From: Thinopyrum elongatum
Taxonomy: Eukaryota; Streptophyta; Magnoliopsida; Poales; Poaceae
Direction of reading: 5' to 3'
DNA length: 64,000 bases
Assembly: GCA_011799875.1 (NCBI GenBank)
Contig: CM022300.1
Coordinates: 108,389,201-108,453,200, forward strand
The position numbers and the translations under genes were made by a program. This document shows, piece after piece, positions 34,511-46,025 of the stretch. How positions within the stretch are numbered: the stretch's first letter is position 1; each line of letters begins with the position of its first letter. The notes below the pieces were generated by a model. The model saw only the letters and a program-made list of their open reading frames with translations. It was not told where the DNA came from and ran no database searches.

Positions 34511-36257
34511 TGAAGGAAATATGCCCTAGAGGCAATAATAAAGTTGTTATTTATATTTCCTTATATCATGATAAATGTTTATTATTCATGCTAGAATTGT
34601 ATTAACCGGAAACTTGATACATGTGTGAATACATAGACAAAACAAAGTGTCCCTAGTATGCCTCTACTTGACTAGCTCGTTAATCAAAGATGGTTAAGTT
34701 TCCTAACCATAGACATGTGTTGTCATTTGATGAACGGGATCACATCATTAGGAGAATGATGTGATGGACAAGACCCATCCGTTAGCTTAGCATAATGATC
34801 GTTAAGTTTTATTGCTATTGCTTTCTTCATGACTTATACACATTCCTCTGACTATGAGATTATGCAACTCCCGAATACCGGAGGAACACCTTGTGTGCTA
34901 TCAAACGTCACAACGTGAATGGGTGATCATAAAGATGCTCTACAGGTGTCTCCGAAGGTGTTTGTTGGGTTGGCATAGATCGAGATTAGGATTTGTCACT
35001 CCGTGTATCGGAGAGGTATCTCTGGGCCCTCTCGGTGATGCACATCATATGAAGCCTTGCAAGCAATGTGACTAATGAGTTAGTTACGGGATGATGCACT
35101 ACGGAACGAGTAAAGAGACTTGCCGGTAACGAGATTGAACTAGGTATGATGATACCGACGATCGAATCTCGGGCAAGTAACATACCGATGACAAAGGGAA
35201 TAACGTATGTTATTATGCGGTTTGACCGATAAAGATCTTCATAGAATATGTAGGAGCCAATATGAGCATCCAGGTTCCGCTATTGGTTATTGACCGGAGA
35301 TATGTCTCGGTCATGTCTACATAGTTCTCGAACCCGTAGGGTCCGCACGCTTAACGTTCGATGACGATTTGTATTATGAGTTATGTGATTTGATGACCGA
35401 AGATAGTTCGGAGTCCCGGCTGAGATCACGGACATGACGAGGAGTCTCGAAATGGTTGAGAGGTAAAGATCGATATATTGGAAGGCTATATTCGGACATC
35501 AGAAAGGTTCCGAGTGATTCGGGTATTTTTTGGAGTACCGGAGAGTTACGGGAATTCGCCGGGGGAAGTAGTGGGCCTTAATGGGCCATATGGGAAAGGA
35601 GAGAAGGGCCTCAAGGGGTGGCCGCACGCCCTCCCATGGGCTGGTCCGAATTGGACTAGGAGGGGGCGCCGCCCCCCTCCTTCCTTCTCCCCTCTTCCTC
35701 CTTCCCTCCTTCTCCTACTAGGAATAGGAAAGAGGAGGGGAATCCTACTTGGACTGGGGAGTCCTAGTAGGATTCCCCACACCTGGCGCGCCCCCCTTGG
35801 GCCGGCCACCTCTTCCCTCCCCTCCTTTATATACGTGGCCAGGGGGGCACCCCAATAGCACATCAAAGTCTCTCTTAGCCGTGTGCGGTGCCCCCCTCCA
35901 CAGTTACACACCTCGGTCATATCGTCGTAGTGCTTAGACGAAGCCCTGCGCCGGTAACTTCATCATCACCGTCGCCACGCCGTCGTGCTGACGGAACTCT
36001 CCCTTGGCCTCAACTAGATCAAGAGTACGAGGGACGTCATCAAGCTGAACGTGTGCTGAACACGGAGGTGCCGTACGTTCGGTGCTAGGATCGGTCGGAT
36101 CGTGAAGACGTACGACTACATCAACCGCGTTGATAAACGCTTCCGCTTTCGGTCTACAAGGGTACGTGGACACACTCTCCCGCTTGTTGTTATGCATCAC
36201 ATAGATAGATCTTGCGTGTTCGTAGGAAATTTTTTGAAATTACTGCGTTCCCCAACG
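34511..36257 (+). repeat. BARE-type 3' LTR
   Basis: 1747 bp, ending CCCCAACG followed by TSD TTTGG. Confidence 0.92.
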
Positions 36258-36442
36258 TTTGGCACACCTTCATCCATGGGATAGGAGTAGCAACAGTTGT
36301 TGCCTAGATGGTGGCTTCAGGCTCACTGATATATTACTTTGTATGGCCTCTGTGAATAATTAATAAGATGACCGCATGCATCGTCCAGATGTAGAGGTCG
36401 GGGGTTTGTCCTCCTTTTCAAAAAAAAACCATCAAACACAAG

Positions 36443-36504
36443 GTCAGGTCGACCCGTTGCTCCCCCATTACCAGAAATGAGCAGTGAGCTGACTAGGAGT
36501 TTAA
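36443..36504. other. Spacer between LINE and Harbinger element
   Basis: 62 bp of apparently older DNA, ending with the TSD TAA at 36502-36504. Confidence 0.5.
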
Positions 36505-36757
36505 GAGCATCTACAGCCGGATTTGGCAAATCCGGCCCCTCAAATGCCCGCGGACGCGGCCGGGCGCGTTCGCGGGCATTGATTGGGCAATCCTCAAAAA
36601 ATACAGTCCACATCCGGATACATCAATTACCATATCACAAATCCATACAAACTCATGCAACTACGTCAACGCACACGCATCGTCCGGTTACTCCATCACA
36701 CTACAATAAACATGCCATCGGACTACCATAATTTGGCATGTTTGGCTATGGTGGAGT

Positions 36758-37130
36758 TCATCCACGGCTGCCTTTGCCCTTCCCGGCGCCCTTGCCGTCC
36801 TTCTCGTGGAAGTACCAGTCGAAGACGCAGTACGGATCGAGCCGGATATGCTCGTCGCCGGAGCTGTCCTCCTTCTCCTTCTTCGGTGGTAGTCCGGCCA
36901 TGGCACAGACCGCCCAATTCTGCTCACGGGCGAGGGCGTGCGTGTTCCTCTGCTGCCGTTTCTTCACAATGCGGGCGCGAATGGCTTCCTCCTCTGCGGC
37001 CGCCTCCGCCGCCGCCATTTCCGCAGCGAGACGGGCCTCGGCGGACCTTATCCTCTCCTTCCCACGGCGGGTCGCCCATTCCCGGGGGGACTCGTACTCT
37101 GCCCGACCGGTGATGAGGAAGGAGATGTGT
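36758..37130 (-). pseudogene. Harbinger-element gene, 3' part (split by LARD-B)
   Basis: Minus-strand frame reading ISFLITGRAEYESPREW, then a long Ala/Glu/Arg-rich helix (SAEARLAAEMAAAEAAAEEE; likely coiled coil), then HALAREQNWAVCAMAG and a charged C-terminus with RLDPYCVFDWYFHEK before the stop at 36758. It is the same frame as the 5' part at 61725-61944. At the LARD-B site, removing the insertion and one TSD copy rejoins the frame without a shift. No domain recognised; similar small proteins occur in wheat DNA transposons. Confidence 0.6.
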
Positions 37131-37513
37131 TGTAACGCCCGAATAATTAAGCTACAGTGAACCTCTGCTAATGATACCACATCACCGCGGTTACTGTTGC
37201 TAATCTCGCGTTAGTTCAAAACCGATTCAAATTCAAATTTGAATTATAGTCGAACGATAAAAGTTTTCAAACATTAAGAGTAAAATGTTCTAAACGGGTC
37301 AAATAAATCGTAAGTAATTATGGTGGAGAAACCAAACTTTTATAATGTGTTTAAATGCACTATAGTAAATAAAACAGCGGCAAAACTATTATTTAAATGC
37401 TTTTTAAACATTAGACAATTACAAAACTATTTTAGTTTGGGTAGAAAATTAATGTGGCGGAAGCATAACTGGTAACATCAATTTAGGTGCCACTTTGGTA
37501 TGTTACTGAAACA

Positions 37514-39298
37514 CCCTGGGCATAAAAACCGAAGACCGAAAACCGAACCCGAAAAGACCGAGACTGAACCCGAAAAGACCGAACTAAAAAAGACCGAACA
37601 AAAAACGGTCTGCACAACTGCAAGACCGAACTATTTACGGTCTGATCGGTCAGTCGATGTTGAGGACCGAATAGCCCGTATAGACCGAATTTACAAAAGC
37701 CCATATGCATCCACGTTTACCTACGGCCCATATGGCCAGCCCAAGGTCACGAGCGACATACACACACAGACACACCTCGGGTCCTCACCTCACGATGCAA
37801 TGGATTCACAGAAACCTAGCCGCCGCCCCCGCTTCACGCACAATTCCTCTTTTCTCTCCCACCATGAACCCTAGCCGCCGTCCTTCGCTATGGCGTGACG
37901 CCGAGCAGCCAGCCGTGAGCCCGTGACGACCACGCACCGAGGCGCGCCACGTGCCCCTGACCGATGAGGACCGGCGCCCCAAGCTGCTGCCCTGACCGGT
38001 GACGACGAGTCGACCACCTTCCCCGACCGCCGTGCCCCGTGCGTCGTGCCGCCAAGCTCGACCCTCTTGGGTCGCTCCACTGCCCATGACGCCGCGTCAT
38101 CCGCCGGCGGTGCTCCATCTCCTGACGAAAAGTGTAGCTGTTGGCTGCTGCAGTTCGTCACCACCTCTCGTCCTCTTCCAGGCTGGTTGTCGGATCGCGG
38201 CCTGCTGTTCTTCCGGTGCTCTCCCTCGCAGCTGAAGCCTGAAGGTGAGCAAGCAACTTCATCTCTCTATGTGCATATGTGATGTCCAGATTGTTATTTA
38301 TTTACGTGAATCAATTATATTGTTCAAGTTCTGTGATTTCCAAATTTTGTGATGTTCAAATTAATGTTGATGTAGTGGCTTGCCTTTTTGGTGACTTGTA
38401 TATTCATGGCAGACTCGTGTCATGCTGCTTTATGTAGACGTAATGGCTTGCCTATAATCAGTATCTTTTTGTTAGTTTGTATATGTTCGTGTGTATTGTT
38501 AGATGAAGAAATGGTTCAATAACGAGTAACTTTTTTTATAGATGCTTTCTATACTGGATTCTAAACATGATGAGGAGTTGAAGCACAAATACTCATGCAT
38601 TTATGAGTGTAGAGGCAGAGGCAGATGTAGAAGCAGCAGTTGTAGAAGTGTGCAAGTCAACCAACAAAGTGATGTCCACGTCTACTCGTGGCTGAACTAA
38701 AATCTTGTTGAATGTATGATGCTTTAGTTATCGTCTTGTCCTTGTGATTTGTGACTTGATACTTGAGAATTGAGAACTAAGAGTGAGTGTGTGAGATGTT
38801 TGTTGTTTGCTGCTGAATTTAAATCATGTACTGAACTTGATTTGTCTCATGTCAAGGGCTGATGTTACTTGATCTTCTTACTTTCTACTGTCAAATATAA
38901 ATGAGTATGCATGCATGAATCTTGTTGCTGGTGAAGTGGTGATTATATATAGTGCTGATTTTCTATTTTAAGATTTTCATGTGGTGTACTGAATTCCATG
39001 CAGATTGCATACAAGTATTACTTGTTTGAATTGTTCTTATGTACACATGCGCCTCTATACAAACATTTGTTGTCTCTGTACACACACACCTTTGTACATG
39101 CTCTGTACTCTATGTAGTTTGTATGCAGTCGGTACTGGAAGTAACATAAATCTGAGTTCGAGCAATTAATTTGGTCTGTTTGGTCGGGACCGAAGACCGA
39201 ATAGTAAAGACCGAAGACCGAATAGTGAATAACCGAAAAGACCGAAATTATTTCGGTCTTCAATTATAGAAGACCGAATTTTTGAAAGACCGAACGCC
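37514..39298. mobile_element. hAT-like insertion in the LARD-B 5' LTR
   Basis: Absent from the 3' LTR. The ends read CCTGGGCATAAAAACCGAAG and, inverted, CCCGGGCGTTCGGTC, which resemble worn hAT termini (C-T/C-GGGC). Subterminal AAGACCGAA motifs occur many times at both ends (37530-37690, 39180-39290), as hAT elements have. Inside is a GC-rich gene-like part (37800-38250) starting ATGGATTCACAGAAACC, with a GGTGAGCAAG donor-like site at 38244, then T-rich intron-like DNA. About 100 bp of the LTR seen at 56606-56700 is missing at the site, so no 8-bp TSD can be checked. Confidence 0.5.
37801..38243 (+). pseudogene. Exon-like GC-rich fragment within the hAT-like insertion
   Basis: It opens ATGGATTCACAGAAACCTAG and is GC-rich up to a splice-donor-like GAAG/GTGAGC. 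A frame of 24 codons (to MNP stop) and others in different frames are short and show no domain. It could be a captured host 5' exon or the element's own leader. Confidence 0.25.
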
Positions 39299-40114
39299 CG
39301 GGCCTCGGCCCAGCCACATGCCAGGCCGGCCCATCCCCACTCCCGTGTCGAAACCCTAGCTACCCACTCGCCCACTCCCCCCCCCCACGTTGCCTCTCCC
39401 TCTCCCCCCTCCCGATCCGATCTGGATCGGGGGCTCGACCACGCCGGCGCCCGACCCCTCACCCCACCGCTGAGCTCCGTCACTGGCTCGCCGGACCGCC
39501 CCATCGTCAACCTCGTCGCCGGAACGCCTCTCCGTCCGCCTCCCTGACGAGCTCCCTCACGCCTCACCGCCCCAGACCCCTGCAACGCTGGTGAGGCCAC
39601 CGGCCTATTCTCCCCTCGTTCTCTGTCGCCGGCGCCGTGGTCCCCACGCCCCCGTACACGCTCGCCGCGCCCGCGTCCTCGCACGCCCCACAGCCCTCCC
39701 CTGCTGCCGCTTCTATTCTACGGTCGCTTGCCGGTGGTAGCCTCCGCCATTCCCCGCGCGCACGCACACCACTCGCTCCGGCCTGCCCCTGCTCCGCCGC
39801 GCCGCCCACATGCTGGTGCTGCCTCTAACACGTTGCTTGCCCGCCTGCCGACGTCGCCCGTCGCCGCACGCCATCCAGTCGCCCGGCTGGCCTCGACCAC
39901 CCGCGCGCACCCGCGGCTCCGCTCCGTCCTGCGTGCTGCTGCTTCTGCGGCTGCGCCCGCTCGTCCCGTTGCCGCGCGCACACGCGCCGCGCCACCCGCT
40001 GCCACGCGTGCCCGCACCTCGCCGCCGGCCCGTCCGCGCCATCCCGCTTCGCCCGCCTCTCGACGCGCCGTCCAGCCGCTCCGCCCCTGGCCGCGCCTCT
40101 CCGGCAACCCCGCC

Positions 40115-40166
40115 GCGGCCCTACTCAGGGTCGCTCGCCCGCGGCCCTACTCAGGGTCGCTCGCCC
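40115..40166 (+). repeat. 26-bp tandem duplication in the LARD-B 5' LTR
   Basis: Two perfect copies of a unit starting GCGGCCCTACTCAGGGTC (40115-40140, 40141-40166). The 3' LTR has one copy near 59226. Confidence 0.85.
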
Positions 40167-40871
40167 GCGGCCACCCGGGCTACGCCAACGCCCGTTCGGG
40201 CCATGCCCGATAAGCCCCCTGGCCACTGACAATGGGGCACCACGCCCTGGAGATAAGAATAATAAATAAATAAATATAATAATTAAAATAATTAACTTAA
40301 TTAAGTTTGCTTAATTAGTGTAGCACTAATTAACCTGTTAATTGACTGCTTAAACTGTGATGAGACTAATCAGTGTATGACAGGGGGACCCCACCCCCTG
40401 ATGACCAGTTAAACTTTGACTGGTCAACTGGGTCCCCCTGGTCCCACATGTCAGCCAGTGTACATTTTTGTGTACACTGTGCTGGGTACATCTAGTGATT
40501 TACATTTAATTTTCGAATTAAAATAATTTAGAAAATGATTTAAAACTTTGATAAATAATATAAATTAAACTGTTTATCAGATGAAAATACTTTATACATG
40601 AAAGTTGCTCAGAAAGACGTGACGATTCCGATTCCGTAGACCGTTCGTGTGCCACGCGTCCCTAGCATAGAGAATGTGCAACCGTCCCCTCCGGTTCGTA
40701 TGTCCAAAAATGCCAAACACCGGGGATACTTTCTCGGAAGTTTTCTCCCTTCGCCAGCAGCACCTACTACCGCGTTAGGGCACACCTAGCATCGCTTAAT
40801 GTCATGTCATGCATCGTCATGCATCTGTTTGCATTGTATTCATTATTTCTTCCCTCTCTTCTCTCCGGTAG

Positions 40872-42357
40872 ACTTCGAGACTAACGCCACTGCTGCCTCG
40901 ATCGACTACGGTGTTGACGACCCCTCCCTCTCGACCGAGCTCCCAGGCAAGCCAACCCCCCTTGATCATCCCGATATCACCTATTTCTTTCCCTCTACTG
41001 CTTGCATTAGAGTAGTGTTACTGTTTCATCGGTTTGATCCTATACTCCTGCATAGCCTGTCCTTGTTGCTACTGTTGTTGATACCATACCTGCTATCCTA
41101 AATGCTTAATATAGGATGCTAGTTTATCATCAGTGGCCCTACATTCTTGTCTGTCTGCCATGCTATACTATCGGGCCGTAATCACTCGGGAGGTGATCAC
41201 GGGTATATACATACTACACTATTATACATAATACATGATGTGACTAAAGTCGGGTCGGCTCGTAGAGTACCCGCGAGTGATTCACAGACTGGGGGCTGAA
41301 AGGACATGTTTCCCGACGACCCTCTGAGTGGATCTTTGTGACGGAGCGACAGGGCAGGTTGTGACCACCTAGGAGACAGGTGGGCCTGGTCCTGGTTGGC
41401 GTCCGCGGATATTTCAATAACACGCTTAACGAGATTGGGTATTTGATCTGAATTGGTCGTTGGCCTTATACGCACTAACCGCCACGTGGGACAAGATATG
41501 GGCAACCGGTGTCGTAGTATCAGCCGAAGCTCTTCAGACGCCAGCAACTGAGTGGCGCGCGCCGGGTTGGACCGCGTAACGCACCCTCCTTTGTAATGGA
41601 GGTTGCTAGGTCTGCTCACCGGCCGCGTTCGCAACGTGCAGGAGTGCTGGGCCCAAGACCCCTGCGCGCTTAGGATTTAGACCGGCGTGCTGATCTCTCT
41701 GTTGGGCCTAGGTAGGGCTGCGACGTGTTGATCGTCCGAGGCCGGACATGACCCAGGAAAGTGTGCCCGGCCAGAGTGATCGAGCGTGTCGAGTAATGTG
41801 GTGCACCCCTGCAGGGAAGATTGATCTATTCGAATAGTCGTGTCCACGGTAACAGGACGACTTGGAGTTGTATTCCGACCTTCTGACAACTAGAACCGGA
41901 TACTTAATAAAACACACCCTTTCAAGTGCCAGATACAACCCGGTGACCGCTCTCTAACAGGGCGACGAGGAGAGGATCGCCGGGTAGGATTATGCTATAC
42001 GTTGTCACTTGATACTATACTTGCTACTCGCTTCTACATGCTTCAAGATGGAGGCTGCCAGAAGTGTAGTCTTTGATAGGACTAGCTATCCCCCTCTTAT
42101 TCTGGCATTCTGCAGTTCAGTCCAAAGATACTACCCATTTCATTGATACCGATGCATATGTAGTGTAGATCCTTGCTTGCGAGTACTTTCGATGAGTACT
42201 CACAGTTGCTTTGCTCCCTCTTTTCCCCCTTTTCCTTTCTTCTCGGATGTCGCAACCAGATGTTGGAGCCTAGGAGCCAGACGCCACCGTCGACGATGAC
42301 TCCTACTACACTGAGGGTGCCTACTACTGCGTGCAGGCCGACGACGACCAGGAGTAG
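40872..42357 (+). other. Predicted two-exon acidic mini-gene (LARD-B 5' LTR)
   Basis: Middle exon 40872-40946: after CCGGTAG it reads DFETNATAASIDYGVDD and ends at CCCAG/GCAAGC. Last exon 42260-42357: after CAACCAG it reads DVGA, a stop (TAG at 42271), then EPDATVDDDSYY and finally DDDQE-stop. A possible first-exon donor, GCTG/GTGAGG, is at 39590/39591. Position, phase and both splice signals match LARD-A. The TAG makes this copy defective. Confidence 0.35.
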
Positions 42358-42656
42358 TTTAGGAGGTCCCAGACAGGAGGCCTTGCCTTTTAGATCGTTG
42401 CTACTTTTGTGCTAGCCTTCTTAAGGCAAACTTGTTTAACTTATATCTGTACTCAGATATTATTGCTTCCGCTGACTCTGGTGCATTCGAGCTTATGTAT
42501 TCGAGCCCTCGAGGCCCCTGGCTTGTAATATAAAGCTTGTATTATTTTAATTTGTGTCTAGAGTTGTGTTGTGATATCCTCCCGTGAGTCCCTGATCTTG
42601 ATCATACACATTTGCGTGTATGATTAGTGTACGATTGAATCGGGGGCGGCACAAGT

Positions 42657-42669
42657 TGGTATCAGAGCC
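42657..42669 (+). promoter_or_regulatory. Primer binding site of LARD-B
   Basis: TGGTATCAGAGCC, 3 bp after the LTR end, as in LARD-A. Confidence 0.8.
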
Positions 42670-43044
42670 GTCTGCCTGTAGGAATCCCCCTTTCCAACTC
42701 CTTGGCCGAAGTTGAATCTAGTCACTGAAAAACTTTTAGTAACATGGTTGTGTGGCTTACGGGCTGATACGTCTCCAATGTATCTATAATTTTTTATTGT
42801 TTCATGCTGTTATATTATTATTCTTGGATGTTTTACAATCATTTTTATAGCAACTTTATATCATTTTTTGGAACTAACCTATTGACATAGTGCCCAGTGC
42901 CAGTTGCTGTTTTCTGCTTGTTTTTTACTTCGCAGAAAATCAATAACAAACGGAGTCCAAACGCAGCGAAACTTTTTGGTGATTTTTTCTGGACCAGAAG
43001 ACACCTGTTGGGCCAAAGAAGTATCAGAGGGGGATCTGAGGGGA

Positions 43045-43097
43045 GCACAACCCACCAGGGCGCGCCTGGGCCCCGGGCGCGCCCTGGTGGGTTGTGC
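43045..43097. promoter_or_regulatory. Perfect 22-bp hairpin upstream of TATA
   Basis: Left arm 43045-43066 (starts GCACAACCCACCAGGG) is the exact reverse complement of 43076-43097, with a 9-nt loop. It ends 35 bp before TATAAATA (43133). Confidence 0.85.
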
Positions 43098-43132
43098 CCA
43101 CCTCAGCCGCCTCCCGCATCGCCTCTTTGCTC

Positions 43133-43140
43133 TATAAATA
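43133..43140 (+). promoter_or_regulatory. TATA box of the solo LTR
   Basis: TATAAATA in a GC-poor spot after the hairpin. The same box follows the hairpin in related copies at about 48890 and 51725. Confidence 0.65.
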
Positions 43141-45366
43141 CCCTGGACGTCCAAAAACCCTAGGGGAGTAGACGAAAATCAATAACAGCCGCCGCAAGTT
43201 CCAGTAACCACATATCCAATCTAGACACCATCACGGAGGGGTTCATCATCCTCATTGGTGCCTCTCTGATGATGCGTGAGTAGTTCATTGTAGACCTACG
43301 GGTCCGTAGTTAGTAGCTAGATGGCTTCCTCTCTCTCTCTTTTGATTCTCAATACAATGGTCTCTTGGAGATCTATTTGATATAACTCTTTTTGCGGTGT
43401 GTTTGTTGGGATCCGATGAACTTTGAGTTTATGATCAGATCTATGTTTTTATCCATGAAAGTTATTTGAGTCTTTTGATCTCTTATATGCATGATTACTT
43501 ATAGTCTCGTATTTCTTCTTCGAATCTTTGGTTTAGTTAGGCCAACTAGATCGATTTTTCTTGCCATGGGAAGAGGTGCTTTGTGATGGGTTCGATCTTA
43601 CGGTGCTTGATCCCAGTGACAGAAGGGGAACCGACACGTATGTATCGTTGCTATTAAGGATAACAAGATGGGGTCTATTTCTACAAAAATAGATCTTGTC
43701 TACATCATGTCATCGTTCTTATTGCATTACTCCGTTTCTCCATGAACTTAATACACTAGATGCATGCTGGATAGCGGTCGATGTGTGGAGTAATAGTAGT
43801 AGATGCAGGCAGGAGTCAGTCTACTAATCTTGGACGTGATGCCTATATAATGATCATTGCCTGGATATCGTTATAATTATTTGAAGTTCTATCAATTGCC
43901 CAACAGTAATTTGTTTACCCACCATATGCTATTTTTCTCGAGAGAAGCCACTAGTGAAATCTACGGCCCCCGGGTCTATTTTCTCATCATATACTTTCAG
44001 ATCTATATTGCTATTTGCCTTTTTATTTATTTGCCACTTTTATTTTCAGATCTATATTTCTAAAAACCCCAAAAATATTTTGTTTCACTTTATTTTATTC
44101 ACGATCTATTTATCCAATCTATTACAACTTTCTCACGTCCGCTTGCCAATTTCTGGCGTCGTTACCCGAAAGGGATTGACAACCCCTTTAACACGTCGGG
44201 TCGTAAGTATTTGTTCTTTGCGTGCAGGTGTTGTTTACATAGTGTTGCTTGGTTATCCTACTGGTTCGATAACCTTGGTATCATCTGAGGGAAATACCTA
44301 CTGTTGTTGTGCTGCATCATCCCTTCCTCTTTGGGGAAATGCCGACGTAGTTCAAGCCAACATCACGGGCCCACATCGCCATTGTTTGGTATTAGGATCT
44401 TTTATTCCTCGTCTATACTCTGGGACTCTGATCTCTCTTCTATTCGGGCTAAATGGTTTTGCTAACTCTAACTCTAGGTTCTCGATTTACTTCCTCCCGG
44501 AGAGCCCCTCACTCTAGATGATTGCTTGGTGCACCGAAGGATTCCGAAGATACTCTCTGATGCTCTCTTGAGACTTTGTGCCCGTTGCTTTTGCAATTCC
44601 CTACCACCGAAATATCCTTATGGATAACTACATACACTTGCCATTCTTACATTCTATCCCATAGATCTTGTTATTACAAGATGCCCCGAACTGCTCTCCA
44701 TTGTTCCGAGAATCCTTTGAGCTTACTGCCTTGCAATTCTTTGCCACATGAATACCCCTACGTATAAATCCTCGCACTTACCGAGTATCTGTTCTTCCCT
44801 CGTTGTTCATATGATTCACAAGATACATTGAAATACTATCTGATCTTCCGATAATCCTCTGCCCACTATTGCTCTGCAAATACTTGTCTGTTTGCATTAT
44901 GGTTGCGTTCCATATGACTAGCAATATTCATTAGTATTCTTTGTCATTATCATTTCGAACTCCTTGATTCAATATGTTGCGAATGCTCGCAATCCTCAAT
45001 CAGATCCTAGAATTCATCCTTCCGGCTCAGACGTCATTTTAAACATATGCTGGATCTCGACCAATCAAATTGCCATCGATTGTACCCCTAAGCCTACTCA
45101 ACTTATACATCCTTAGTCAGAGCGTTTGCTTCTGATCCCTTGAATTGGAAGTCATAATTCCTTTGCTTTTGAGCTTTGAATTAGCCAGTTGTTTCTATAA
45201 TCCAATGCCTTTGCATTGTTTCTTCCTCTGATTGTGTGTTGATGCTCACATCAGCTTCGTTATGGACCGATAGATCCTTTGTTGAATTATCATCCGACAG
45301 TGTCCTTCGTATACAAAAACCTCGAGAAGTTCTTTCCCTGATACATAATGCCATTGCTAAATCCTA

Positions 45367-45540
<174 letters not shown>

Positions 45541-46025
45541 TTACTCCCGAAGCTTGTGTTATATGTTTCTAAGATGATCCGATGGGTTGAACCTATACAT
45601 TCCCTAAAACCGTGTGAACCCGAAAGTTTTCACGGGTCCTACTCCCCTGGTAATTCACCAGGTAGGTTTTCATACTCAAATCATTTTTAATAGAGCAGTG
45701 AATGAATGGTGAAGCATTGGAGAAGTGGGAGTCGACCTTGAACTTTGTGTTCATGCTCATGGACACGATGTAGATCTTATCATGGAAGCTTCTCTTAAAA
45801 TTAATTATGCCCTCGGTATAAGATCATCTTATATCTGGGATCTGATCTTTTGCAATCGTGGTTCCGCCCATAATGATATTCGTTGATTCCTTTTCTCAGC
45901 CAGGTTAAAGTACTTGTCTTCTACAGATCAATACATCTCCGCAACCTCTATTTTGATCTTCCTTCGAGTATTACCCTCCGGTATCTCGAGAATATCAAAG
46001 AACTGTGTTGCTTCTTATGAGTCTT

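Larger units (their letters stand above)
27573..36257 (+). mobile_element. BARE-1/WIS/Angela-type Copia retrotransposon, full length, defective
   Basis: 8685 bp with two LTRs of 1745 and 1747 bp, starting TGAAGGAAATATGCCC. TSD TTTGG at 27568-27572 and 36258-36262. Domain order is gag, zinc knuckle, protease, integrase, reverse transcriptase, RNase H, as in Copia elements. The coding region has several stops and frameshifts and a deletion in RNase H. The last base of the 3' LTR is G instead of A. Confidence 0.93.
26530..36426 (+). mobile_element. Internally deleted LINE, interrupted by the BARE element
   Basis: Flanked by AACCATCAAACACAAG at 26514-26529 and again at 36427-36442, just after an A-run (36420-36428). 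The left part (26530-27572) is GC-rich and like the 5' untranslated leader of Triticeae LINEs. The right part (36263-36426) has the typical tail GCATCGTCCAGATGTAGAGG...CTCCTTTTC plus A-run. Together they make only about 1.2 kb, so ORF1, endonuclease and reverse transcriptase are missing. The open frames in the leader (26446-27575) overlap on both strands and are not genes. A full-length leader with a missing centre implies internal deletion rather than ordinary 5' truncation. Confidence 0.75.
37131..42653 (+). repeat. LARD-B 5' LTR
   Basis: 5.52 kb including the hAT-like insertion at 37514-39298. It shares short modules with the LARD-A LTR (ATGAAAGTTGCTCAGAA near 40599, GAGTACTC near 42180, CTGGCTTGTAATATAAAGCT near 42522). 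It holds an extra copy of a 26-bp unit (40115-40166). Confidence 0.85.
42765..44365 (+). mobile_element. Solo LTR, TGATACGTCTCC group
   Basis: 1601 bp, TGATACGTCTCC...CAACATCA with perfect TSD CGGGC at 42760-42764 and 44366-44370. It is a Fatima/Wham-like Gypsy LTR by its start (name uncertain). Promoter: hairpin 43045-43097, then TATAAATA at 43133-43140. Confidence 0.88.

Noticed and set aside
39166..40229. Long GC-rich frames in the LARD-B LTR (also 58486-59359)
   Set aside because: Composition-driven, on both strands, with frames not kept between the two LTR copies.
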